A stretch of DNA of 13,548 nucleotides from Planctomycetota bacterium (GTDB taxonomy: Bacteria; Planctomycetota; UBA1135). The translations under genes were made by a program, and so were the position numbers. Of this stretch, positions 1 to 6,057 are shown piece by piece. Within the stretch, counting starts at the first letter, position 1; every line of letters begins with the position of its first letter. The notes beneath the pieces are model-generated. The model had not been told where the DNA came from. It saw nothing but the letters and a program-made list of their open reading frames with translations, and did no database searches. The stretch covers positions 1-13,548 of the forward strand of contig JAQWRF010000083.1 in NCBI GenBank assembly GCA_029243845.1. Reading direction: 5' to 3'.

Positions 1-197
1 ACATCTTCAGCCCAAGAGTCTTGCTGGCCATTCCAGAACTCTGAGTAAACTTGCGAAATCTCATTGGCCTGCAAGGGCTCAATTTGTTGGCGCGCAGTCG
101 TCCATTGGCGCCATGAAAGCATGGCCGTGCCAAGTACGAGAATCACCGCCCATAGGGCAGTTTTCTTCAGTAAGCTGTCGGTGTTGAGTAATTTCAT
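1..197 (-). CDS. Membrane-anchored hypothetical protein, N-terminus only
   Basis: An open frame begins with ATG at 197 and runs without a stop to the window edge, giving 65 residues. It starts MKLLNTDSLLKKTAL and has two lysines just before a hydrophobic stretch (about residues 13-27, ALWAVILVLGTAML), followed by a polar, glutamine-rich segment. This is the pattern of a single N-terminal signal anchor with the rest of the protein outside the inner membrane. The gene lies 55 bp after the nitroreductase stop, on the same strand, so it is probably the last visible gene of that operon. No Shine-Dalgarno sequence is visible. The bases just before the ATG form one arm of an inverted repeat. I do not recognise the family, and the function is unknown. 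Confidence 0.7.
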   Translation of the reverse strand, partial: MKLLNTDSLLKKTALWAVILVLGTAMLSWRQWTTARQQIEPLQANEISQVYSEFWNGQQDSWAED

Positions 198-248
198 CGC
201 TGAGTAGCTATATATCGGCCATTTCCGGCCTTTAGCTTTAACTCAGCG
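198..248 (-). repeat. Nested inverted repeat abutting a start codon
   Basis: Three nested complementary pairs lie in the gap between the nitroreductase stop and the downstream ATG. The outer pair is CGCTGAG (198-204) with CTCAGCG (242-248). The middle pair is AGCTA (206-210) with TAGCT (233-237). The inner pair is GGCC (217-220) with GGCC (227-230). In the minus-strand transcript the outer 3' arm ends directly against the ATG at 197, where a ribosome-binding site would normally lie. There is no T-tract, so an intrinsic terminator is unlikely. A translation-controlling or processing hairpin is inferred only. Confidence 0.5.
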
Positions 249-252
249 GTGA

Positions 253-888
253 TTATTTATCGTCAATTTCTCCGCATAAACCCTTTTTACCAAAGGAGTT
301 ATGTGAGACAAGCTCTTCGAAGTCAAAAAGTCCCATTCGAGCTTGAGCGGCTTTCACTCCTCTACCCACGGTAATCATCATTAAGGGTGGGCAATCTTCT
401 GGCAAGCCAACAATTTCGGCGACCTTAGCCGCGTCGTAGCCAATCATCGGGCAACTATCGAGCCCCATATCTTTGGCTATCAGCATAATATTTTGCGCTA
501 GCAACCCAATGGAACGCACTGCCTCGTCACGCTGCAGCTGCTCATTCCCGTCGTACAGTCCATTCACAAAGCCTGCAAACATCTCTTGGACCTTTTCAGG
601 AGCTTTCCGCGTAAAGCGCGCCACCTTTTTATAGCCTGTAATACTGCCGCCCAATATCAAAGTCACCGAACAATCTTTGACCTGCGCTTGATGCCATGAC
701 GCCTCACACAAGGCATCTTGCTGTGCCTGATCATCAACAGCAACCACATGCCAGTTTTGCATATTAAAAGAAGATGGCGCCAAAAAAGCGTGCCCCAATA
801 GGTGGCGTAATTCATCTTCAGTAAGGCGATGTTCGGCGTCAAAGTGTTTGACCGAACGACGCTGGCGGATAGCATCTATTAATTCCAT
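253..888 (-). CDS. Nitroreductase family FMN-dependent oxidoreductase
   Basis: This 211-residue protein has the length and motifs of a small nitroreductase-fold flavoprotein. Such enzymes are usually cytoplasmic homodimers that bind FMN and use NAD(P)H to reduce nitro compounds, quinones or enones. Visible motifs are the N-terminal phosphate-binding RRSVKHFD (10-17), APSSFNMQNW (37-46), the helix QNIMLIAKDMGLDSCPMIG (132-150), where FMN and the partner subunit meet, and the terminal strand ITVGRG (172-177). The ATG at 888 shares its A with the TAA of the upstream gene (TAATG), and no good Shine-Dalgarno is visible, so translation is probably coupled. The family call is strong. The physiological substrate cannot be read from sequence. 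Confidence 0.93.
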   Translation of the reverse strand: MELIDAIRQRRSVKHFDAEHRLTEDELRHLLGHAFLAPSSFNMQNWHVVAVDDQAQQDALCEASWHQAQVKDCSVTLILGGSITGYKKVARFTRKAPEKVQEMFAGFVNGLYDGNEQLQRDEAVRSIGLLAQNIMLIAKDMGLDSCPMIGYDAAKVAEIVGLPEDCPPLMMITVGRGVKAAQARMGLFDFEELVSHNSFGKKGLCGEIDDK

Positions 889-1916
889 TAATCTAATTTT
901 AACAACTTGCCTTCAACAAAAGACGACCAGCCTTTAACAATAGTATGACCCTTAAAACCAATAGGCCCAGCATGCCACGTAACCCCATCGAGTGACCAAT
1001 CACAACCGTCGGGGCCAACAGCAAGCCAAGCGTCATATTCACTAAGCCAATCGACAGCCGAGCGATACCCGCTAGGCATAACAGTGGACGCCGTCCATGT
1101 CAGACCACCGTTATCGGTGAAGGCCGCAACTTGCTCATTTATTTCCGGATGCTCATAATCACCACCAACAATCACGCCGTGTAGTTCATTTTTGAATGCC
1201 ATTGAAAAAACTCCGCTACCGTCACTACCGCTAATAAACGGGATGTCAACAGCCATCCAATGATCACCGCCATCAACTGAACGCCAAACTTGTGATTCGG
1301 CGCCTCCAGTGGCTATTAACGCGGTGTTCTGAGATATTAGTGCTAAGCTTGTGCCTGATGCCGCAAAACAATATTGACGGTCTCCTACAACTGGAGGACT
1401 CATTGCATCTCGGTAAGACGCGCCGCCATCGACTGTAATCATTACGGTCAACTTACCGTCAATGGGGTCACCAACTAACATACCGTGATTAGAATGGTTC
1501 CAGAAAGCAATGCCGTCCCAAAATCCTTGATCTTGGTCATTGACGAATGCTGGGCCAAGCAAGGTTTTCGTACCGAGTAATTCTATGCGACTAACCGTCG
1601 ACGCCCTACCCGGGCCAGCCGACATCACTACGATGGTTCCATCATTTAATATTTCAACATCGCGATAGTCTAGAGCCGACTCAATCTCCAGCGATGTCAA
1701 AGACTGCAGAGGGTCGCCATCTGACCATGCGACATATCCTCCAGTCCCAGAAACGGCGAGCATATCGCCCTTCACGGCTAAACCGCGCTGAGAGCCATCG
1801 TCCACATCTAGCTCATATACAACAAAGTCCGCGCCCGCCAGTGAAACCGGCGGAGACGGACTACATGCCATAAGGCACAGTGTTGCGAATAAAACCTTAC
1901 TCGTCGTTGCCGCCAA
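888..1916 (-). CDS. Ycf48-like (BNR/Asp-box) beta-propeller lipoprotein
   Basis: A 342-residue predicted outer-membrane or periplasmic lipoprotein. The N-terminus has a lysine at 7, a hydrophobic stretch and a lipobox LMAC with the acylated cysteine at 18. Asp-box-like repeats are visible at about 161-168 (TVDGGASY), 213-220 (SVDGGDHW), 267-274 (TDNGGLTW) and 308-314 (SLDGVTW). The landmarks GDPIDGK (149-155), GGDY (251-254) and GYRSAV (283-288) are typical of bacterial relatives of the photosystem assembly factor Ycf48, often labelled 'oxidoreductase' or 'sialidase-like'. Their role outside phototrophs is unknown. No sialidase catalytic set is evident. The best start is TTG at 1916, inside the upstream histone gene (20-bp overlap), because the next ATG (codon 16) would remove the signal peptide. 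No clear Shine-Dalgarno precedes it, so translational coupling is likely. Confidence 0.85.
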   Translation of the reverse strand: MAATTSKVLFATLCLMACSPSPPVSLAGADFVVYELDVDDGSQRGLAVKGDMLAVSGTGGYVAWSDGDPLQSLTSLEIESALDYRDVEILNDGTIVVMSAGPGRASTVSRIELLGTKTLLGPAFVNDQDQGFWDGIAFWNHSNHGMLVGDPIDGKLTVMITVDGGASYRDAMSPPVVGDRQYCFAASGTSLALISQNTALIATGGAESQVWRSVDGGDHWMAVDIPFISGSDGSGVFSMAFKNELHGVIVGGDYEHPEINEQVAAFTDNGGLTWTASTVMPSGYRSAVDWLSEYDAWLAVGPDGCDWSLDGVTWHAGPIGFKGHTIVKGWSSFVEGKLLKLD

Positions 1917-2097
1917 AATCGCGGTCCATGACTGTTTTACGCTTACTTGCTGCAGCGTTATCCATAGCTTGATCGCACATTTGAGCGATTAGGCCAGAAA
2001 GATGACCTGCCACAGAACCTGAAGTGGACATGCCTGATTTGGCTTTGATGTACTTCTTAATTTTTGATTGGACAACTAATACTTCTTGATCTGACAT
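1897..2097 (-). CDS. Bacterial histone-fold protein (single domain)
   Basis: A 66-residue protein that reads as one histone fold. It has a short helix 1 (about 6-20, LVVQSKIKKYIKAKS), a loop (GMSTSG, 22-27), a long helix 2 (about 28-51), the loop-2 motif RKTV (53-56) and a short helix 3 ending in DRDF (58-61). R53 and D60 sit at the spacing of the Arg-Asp clamp that closes loop 2 in archaeal and eukaryotic histones. There are no long charged tails. The ATG at 2097 has a strong AGGAG seven bases upstream. The gene leads an operon with the Ycf48-like lipoprotein. Histone-fold proteins occur in scattered bacteria, for example Bdellovibrio, where one binds DNA as a dimer. A nucleoid or DNA-bending role is inferred here. 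A dimerising regulator of its own operon is an alternative. Confidence 0.8.
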   Translation of the reverse strand: MSDQEVLVVQSKIKKYIKAKSGMSTSGSVAGHLSGLIAQMCDQAMDNAAASKRKTVMDRDFGGNDE

Positions 2098-2106
2098 TTT
2101 TAATCT
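2098..2106 (-). promoter_or_regulatory. Strong ribosome-binding site of the histone gene
   Basis: In the minus-strand transcript AGGAG lies seven bases before the ATG at 2097. It is one of only two clear Shine-Dalgarno sequences in the window, the other being that of the FAD subunit. It suggests efficient translation, as expected for an abundant chromatin protein. Confidence 0.7.
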
Positions 2107-2176
2107 CCTGTTTTAGGGGGGCTAAATGAGGGCGCTCGCCGCCTGACGTCGAAATGACGACCTGCTGAGCGTTAGC

Positions 2177-2185
2177 AATATAGCA
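2177..2185 (-). promoter_or_regulatory. Candidate extended -10 promoter for the histone operon
   Basis: On the minus strand TGC directly precedes TATATT, a TGn-TATAAT-like extended -10 with one mismatch in the hexamer. It would start transcription near 2170 and leave a leader of about 73 nt that contains a short imperfect hairpin (CGCTC 2133-2137 with GAGCG 2167-2171; CGTC 2147-2150 with GACG 2156-2159). I see no convincing -35 at normal spacing, which extended -10 promoters can tolerate. Confidence 0.4.
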
Positions 2186-2237
2186 AGTGGAGGGCTGTTT
2201 TGCCGTCCAAATTTGCTTTTTTTAAGGGTAATTTGGC

Positions 2238-2243
2238 TACAAT
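2238..2243 (+). promoter_or_regulatory. Candidate -10 box of the molybdenum hydroxylase operon
   Basis: TACAAT matches TATAAT at five of six positions. The nearest -35-like hexamer, TTGCTT at 2213-2218, is 19 bp upstream, slightly long. The start point would fall near 2250, only about two bases before the likely ATG at 2252, so the mRNA would be nearly leaderless. This agrees with the absence of a clear Shine-Dalgarno there. Confidence 0.35.
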
Positions 2244-2251
2244 ATGGACAA

Positions 2252-2749
2252 ATGCGGGTATTTCACCTCAAAATCAACGGCGATACAGTCGATGTCGCCG
2301 CTCCAGAGCACTACACTTTGCTCGAAATCTTGCGCTATGAACTTGGTTTGACAGGCTCTAAGCAGGGTTGCGACAAGGGTGATTGCGGTTCGTGCACTGT
2401 TCAAGTCGATGGTGTGCCCATGCTGTCCTGTCTCGTACTGCCTTCTACTGTTGAGAGTAAAGCCATTACGACTATCGAAGGTTTAGCGGTTCAGCATCGT
2501 TCAGACGGCGGAGAAGGCGCCTCGCTATTGCAAAATGCTTTTGACGCGGCTGGTGCTTTGCAGTGTGGTTTTTGCCAACCTGGCATGATTATGTCTGCAC
2601 AGGCATTGCTCGAAAGCAACGCCACCCCAAATCGCGACGACATCAAGCAGGCCCTAGCCGGCAACTTGTGCCGCTGCACTGGCTACACCCAGATTTACAC
2701 TGCCGTCGAATCGGCCGCAAAAGACGGGGGCGAAAATGGCTGCTCGTGA
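2252..2749 (+). CDS. Molybdenum hydroxylase small subunit, 2x[2Fe-2S] (HcrC-like)
   Basis: A 165-residue iron-sulfur subunit that passes electrons between the FAD subunit and the molybdenum cofactor of the large subunit. It has the usual two halves. The N-terminal plant-ferredoxin-like domain has cysteines at 40, 45, 48 and 60 (GCDKGDCGSC). The C-terminal four-helix domain has cysteines at 105, 108, 140 and 142 (QCGFCQPGMIM and GNLCRCTGY). All eight ligands are present. I prefer ATG 2252 because the domain begins at once (MRVFHLKING) and the length matches the family. An in-frame TTG at 2213 would add 13 residues that look unrelated to the family. The next gene starts inside its last 14 bp. 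The small-large-medium order is the one I recall for 4-hydroxybenzoyl-CoA reductase (hcrCAB). The subunit alone does not define the substrate. Confidence 0.93.
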   Translation: MRVFHLKINGDTVDVAAPEHYTLLEILRYELGLTGSKQGCDKGDCGSCTVQVDGVPMLSCLVLPSTVESKAITTIEGLAVQHRSDGGEGASLLQNAFDAAGALQCGFCQPGMIMSAQALLESNATPNRDDIKQALAGNLCRCTGYTQIYTAVESAAKDGGENGCS

Positions 2750-5075
2750 TAAACACGGCCCTGACGCTCCTTGGGGAGACGGCTTTAAGGTTATTGGCAA
2801 GCCCAACCGCAAAGTTGATGCCCTAGCCAAAGCGACCGGCGAGGCTATCTACACAGACGACATCAGCCTGCCAAACATGCTGCACTCAAAGACGCTGCGC
2901 AGCCCGCATGCACATGCGAAAATTTTGTCGATTGATACCTCAAAGGCTGAAGCGCTTGAAGGCGTGTACGCTGTTTTAGTCGGTAGCGAATTACCAATTA
3001 AGTACGGAGTCATCCCATGGACACCAGATGAAAATGTATTGGCGACGGACAAAGTGCGTTTTATTGGCGACGAAGTGGCAGCAGTAGCAGCGATCGATGA
3101 AGACACCGCGATTGAGGCCTGCGAGTTAATCGAGGTCGAATACGAACTGCTCGAAACCATCGTCACTGCCGAGCAAGCATTGGTGACCCCCGAGCCACCG
3201 ATTCACGATGATCGCAAAAAGCGTAACAACATTTCTAAGCACGTCGAACTCGAGTTTGGCGACGTCGATGCGCAAGTGGACGACGCCGATTTAGTCGTTG
3301 AAAACGATTACTACTTCCATAGTACTACCCACACTGCCATCGAGCCGCACTGTGCGGTCGCGACTTTCGGTAACGACGGACGCTTAACGCTGTGGTCGTC
3401 CACTCAAATCACGCATTACGTTCATCGTGCTTTATCACGAGTCCTTGAAATGGACCCCGCTAAGATTCGTGTGATTCAGCCAAACGTCGGCGGCGGGTTT
3501 GGCGGCAAGAGCGATCCATTCGCCCTCGAATTCATCACCGCGATGCTATCCAAGAAATCGGGTCGCCCAGTGAAAATGTTATGGACGCGTGAAGAAGTAT
3601 TCTACGCACATCGCGGACGTCACTCTATGCAAATGCATTACCGCACCACTGCCAAATCTGATGGCACGATTACCAGTGTTGATGCCAAGTTGTTGATTGA
3701 CGGTGGCGCTTACTCCAGTTTCGGCTTGGTGACCACCTATTACAGTGGTCAACTGTTAACCGGACCTTACGCTTTCCCTAATTATCGTTTTGACTCAACC
3801 CGAGTGTTCACCAACCGCCCGCCATGTGGCCCAAAGCGTGGGCACGGTTCAGTGCAGCCACGCTTTGCTTTTGAAGTGCAACTAGACGAAGTTGCAACCA
3901 AACTTGATATTGACCCAATCGAAATTAGGCGAAAAAACTTTTTAGGCGAAAACACAACCACAATTAATGGGCAGCGCATTACTTCAAACGGTTTTCTTGA
4001 ATGTTTAGATGCTGTAGAAGAAGCTAGTGATTGGAAGAGCAAGCACAGGAAAATGAGATATGGCACTGGCATTGGCGTCGCTGGCTCCATGTATATCTCT
4101 GGCACTAACTATCCTGTTTACCCCAACAAGATGCCGCAAGCTGGTGTGCAACTAAAGGTTGATCGCAGTGGCTTAGTAACTGTGTTCACCGGTGGTAACG
4201 ACATCGGCCAAGGGTCAAACTCAATGGTGGCTTATTGCGTGGCAGAAGAAATGGGCATTAACCCCGATTCGATAAAAGTTGTCGCCGCCGACACCGATTT
4301 GTGTCCTGTTGATTTGGGCGCTTATTCCTCACGGGTAACCTTTATGGTTGGCAACGCTGCCATCGATGCCGCACGCAAAATGCGCAACAAGATAGTCGAA
4401 GCCGTTGCCGAACATTGGAAGGTAGAAAAAGAATCCGTGCGCATTATTGATGGCACGGTTTATAACCTTGACAACGACGAAGAAACTTTAAGCCAGCGCG
4501 AAGCCTTCCATGTCACCGAAGAAAAATTCGATACCTTGGGCTCAACGGGCTCATACAACACCCCAACTTTGGGCGGCGATTACCGCGGCGGAACGATCGG
4601 TTCGTCGCCCGCGTATTCGTTTACTAGCCACGTTGCCGAAGTTGACATCGACACCGAAACAGGAGAAATAGAAGTCAAAAAAATATGGGTGGCTCACGAT
4701 TGCGGACGCGCTCTTAACCCTATATTGGTCAAAGGTCAAATCGAAGGTTCCACCTACATGGGTGCTGCCGAAGTGTCTTTAGAAAATTACGAAATGAATC
4801 GTTTCTCACTGCATGCTGGCCCATCGCTACTTGATTACCGCATACCGACGACACTCGATACCGCAGAGATCGAGGCATTGATTGTCGAAAGCATTGACCC
4901 CGAAGGACCATATGGCGCCAAAGAAGCAGGCGAAGGTCCGCTGCACTCTGCTATTCCGGCCGTGGCAAATGCTATCTATGATGCTGTCGGTATTCGTTTA
5001 CGCGAATTGCCGTTTACCCCGGCTAAAGTCTTGGCCGCTCTTAAAGAGAAAGATGAGGTGACCGCTGATGCTTAG
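2736..5075 (+). CDS. Molybdenum hydroxylase large subunit, 4-hydroxybenzoyl-CoA reductase alpha-like
   Basis: A 779-residue catalytic subunit of the xanthine oxidase family, binding molybdopterin cytosine dinucleotide in the cytoplasm. Its length is close to HcrA (about 770). The N-terminal a/b-hammerhead domain carries KVDALAKATGEAIYTDDI (26-43). Cofactor motifs are GGGFGGK (252-258), NRPPCGPKRGHG (360-371), GGNDIGQGSNS (486-496) and GAKEAGEGP (727-735), where E733 sits at the place of the family's active-site glutamate. The AYRCSFR copper loop of CO dehydrogenase is absent. ATG 2736 overlaps the small-subunit gene by 14 bp and follows a G-rich stretch (2726-2730). The gene overlaps the FAD subunit by 8 bp. 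The HcrA assignment rests mainly on the partner subunit. The real substrate may be another aromatic acyl-CoA or a heterocycle. No XdhC-type cofactor-insertion factor is in the window. Confidence 0.88.
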   Translation: MAARDKHGPDAPWGDGFKVIGKPNRKVDALAKATGEAIYTDDISLPNMLHSKTLRSPHAHAKILSIDTSKAEALEGVYAVLVGSELPIKYGVIPWTPDENVLATDKVRFIGDEVAAVAAIDEDTAIEACELIEVEYELLETIVTAEQALVTPEPPIHDDRKKRNNISKHVELEFGDVDAQVDDADLVVENDYYFHSTTHTAIEPHCAVATFGNDGRLTLWSSTQITHYVHRALSRVLEMDPAKIRVIQPNVGGGFGGKSDPFALEFITAMLSKKSGRPVKMLWTREEVFYAHRGRHSMQMHYRTTAKSDGTITSVDAKLLIDGGAYSSFGLVTTYYSGQLLTGPYAFPNYRFDSTRVFTNRPPCGPKRGHGSVQPRFAFEVQLDEVATKLDIDPIEIRRKNFLGENTTTINGQRITSNGFLECLDAVEEASDWKSKHRKMRYGTGIGVAGSMYISGTNYPVYPNKMPQAGVQLKVDRSGLVTVFTGGNDIGQGSNSMVAYCVAEEMGINPDSIKVVAADTDLCPVDLGAYSSRVTFMVGNAAIDAARKMRNKIVEAVAEHWKVEKESVRIIDGTVYNLDNDEETLSQREAFHVTEEKFDTLGSTGSYNTPTLGGDYRGGTIGSSPAYSFTSHVAEVDIDTETGEIEVKKIWVAHDCGRALNPILVKGQIEGSTYMGAAEVSLENYEMNRFSLHAGPSLLDYRIPTTLDTAEIEALIVESIDPEGPYGAKEAGEGPLHSAIPAVANAIYDAVGIRLRELPFTPAKVLAALKEKDEVTADA
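5055..5061 (+). promoter_or_regulatory. Ribosome-binding site deciding the FAD-subunit start
   Basis: GAGGTGA lies inside the end of the large-subunit gene, six bases before ATG 5068. Its match to the anti-Shine-Dalgarno favours 5068 over the in-frame ATG at 5077. Confidence 0.7.
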
Positions 5076-6057
5076 AATGCCTAAATTCAAGGTTCTGAAT
5101 CCGGCTACTGTTGCCGAAGCTGTGGATGCTATCCAGCAAGTCGAAGGCTCCCGTTTTATTGCTGGAGGGACCGATATCAATCCCAATCTAAAGCACCGTT
5201 TGCTCGAGCCCGAATGTTTGGTCGCGCTTAATGGTGTCGAAGAAATTTTCGGTATTAGTCAGACGGAGTTCGGTTTGCGTATCGGAGCAATGGAATCACT
5301 GACCAATGTTGAAACCAACACATTGATTCAGCAACTAGCCCCCGGCCTAGCGTCGGCATCGCGACAGGTTAGTGGCCCGCAGTTACGTAACATGGGCACG
5401 ATTGGCGGCAACGTCATGCTTGACACACGTTGTAAGTGGTACAACCAGACTTACTTCTGGCGCAAGTCACTTGGGTTTTGCTTAAAGAAAGATGGCGATG
5501 TTTGCCACGTGATAAAAGGTGGCTCTAAATGTGTGGCCGCTGCGTCAAACGATACTGCGGCTGCGCTTTCAACTCTGCAGGCCGAATTAGAATTTGCTAA
5601 TGCACAGGGAAGCACACGCATTGCGATTGATAAACTTTGGCAAGCAGACGGCATCTGGAATAAAAAAGTCGGGCCGCATGATTTGTTAGTGGCTATTCAT
5701 TTACCCGCTGCGCTGCTGAACCAAAAAGGTAGTTACAAAAAACTACGCGATCGCAACTCTATTGACTTCCCATTACTCGGAATTGCGGCGCGGCTCAAGA
5801 TAAGCGATAACATCGTTGATGATTGCGCTTTATGTGTGGTGGCATTGCAAGCGCGCCCTTGGCCCCTTGACAAAGCGAGCGCTCTTTTGATTGGCACTAC
5901 CGTTGGCAGCGACGCGTTCAACGAGGCTCTAAAGGCGTGTTGCGCAATAGCGGCGAAACAATGTCGACCAATGCCTAACATTCCTGGTGATCATGCATAC
6001 CGCCATGCAATGGTCCCCGTCTTTATTCGCCGCGCAATTTTGTCATGTTTAGATTAA
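5068..6057 (+). CDS. Molybdenum hydroxylase FAD subunit with [4Fe-4S] insertion (HcrB-like)
   Basis: A 329-residue FAD-binding subunit of the CO dehydrogenase/xanthine dehydrogenase medium-chain family. FAD motifs are AGGTDINP (32-39) and GTIGGNVMLDTR (110-121). Directly after comes an insertion with cysteines at 122, 138, 146 and 155. From memory these are the same positions as the [4Fe-4S] ligands of the Thauera beta subunit, and this cluster is the hallmark of 4-hydroxybenzoyl-CoA reductase. The surrounding YNQTYFWRKSLGFCLKKDGD is also HcrB-like. In that enzyme the extra cluster lets electrons run from ferredoxin toward the molybdenum site for reductive dehydroxylation. ATG 5068 is supported by GAGGTGA at 5055-5061, six bases upstream. 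It overlaps the large-subunit stop. ATG 5077 is a weaker alternative. Its last 13 bp overlap the lipoprotein gene. Confidence 0.9.
   Translation: MLRMPKFKVLNPATVAEAVDAIQQVEGSRFIAGGTDINPNLKHRLLEPECLVALNGVEEIFGISQTEFGLRIGAMESLTNVETNTLIQQLAPGLASASRQVSGPQLRNMGTIGGNVMLDTRCKWYNQTYFWRKSLGFCLKKDGDVCHVIKGGSKCVAAASNDTAAALSTLQAELEFANAQGSTRIAIDKLWQADGIWNKKVGPHDLLVAIHLPAALLNQKGSYKKLRDRNSIDFPLLGIAARLKISDNIVDDCALCVVALQARPWPLDKASALLIGTTVGSDAFNEALKACCAIAAKQCRPMPNIPGDHAYRHAMVPVFIRRAILSCLD

Noticed and set aside
888..1916. Sialidase (BNR repeats)
   Set aside because: Asp boxes alone are structural. The arginine triad and other sialidase catalytic features are not evident, and the landmark motifs fit the Ycf48-like group.
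2213..2251. A TTG start adding 13 residues to the small iron-sulfur subunit
   Set aside because: The added residues do not resemble the family, and the candidate -10 box would lie inside the coding region.
2736..5075. CO dehydrogenase or xanthine dehydrogenase large subunit
   Set aside because: The CODH AYRCSFR loop is missing, and the partner FAD subunit has the HCR-type four-cysteine insertion. Subunit order and lengths fit HCR better.
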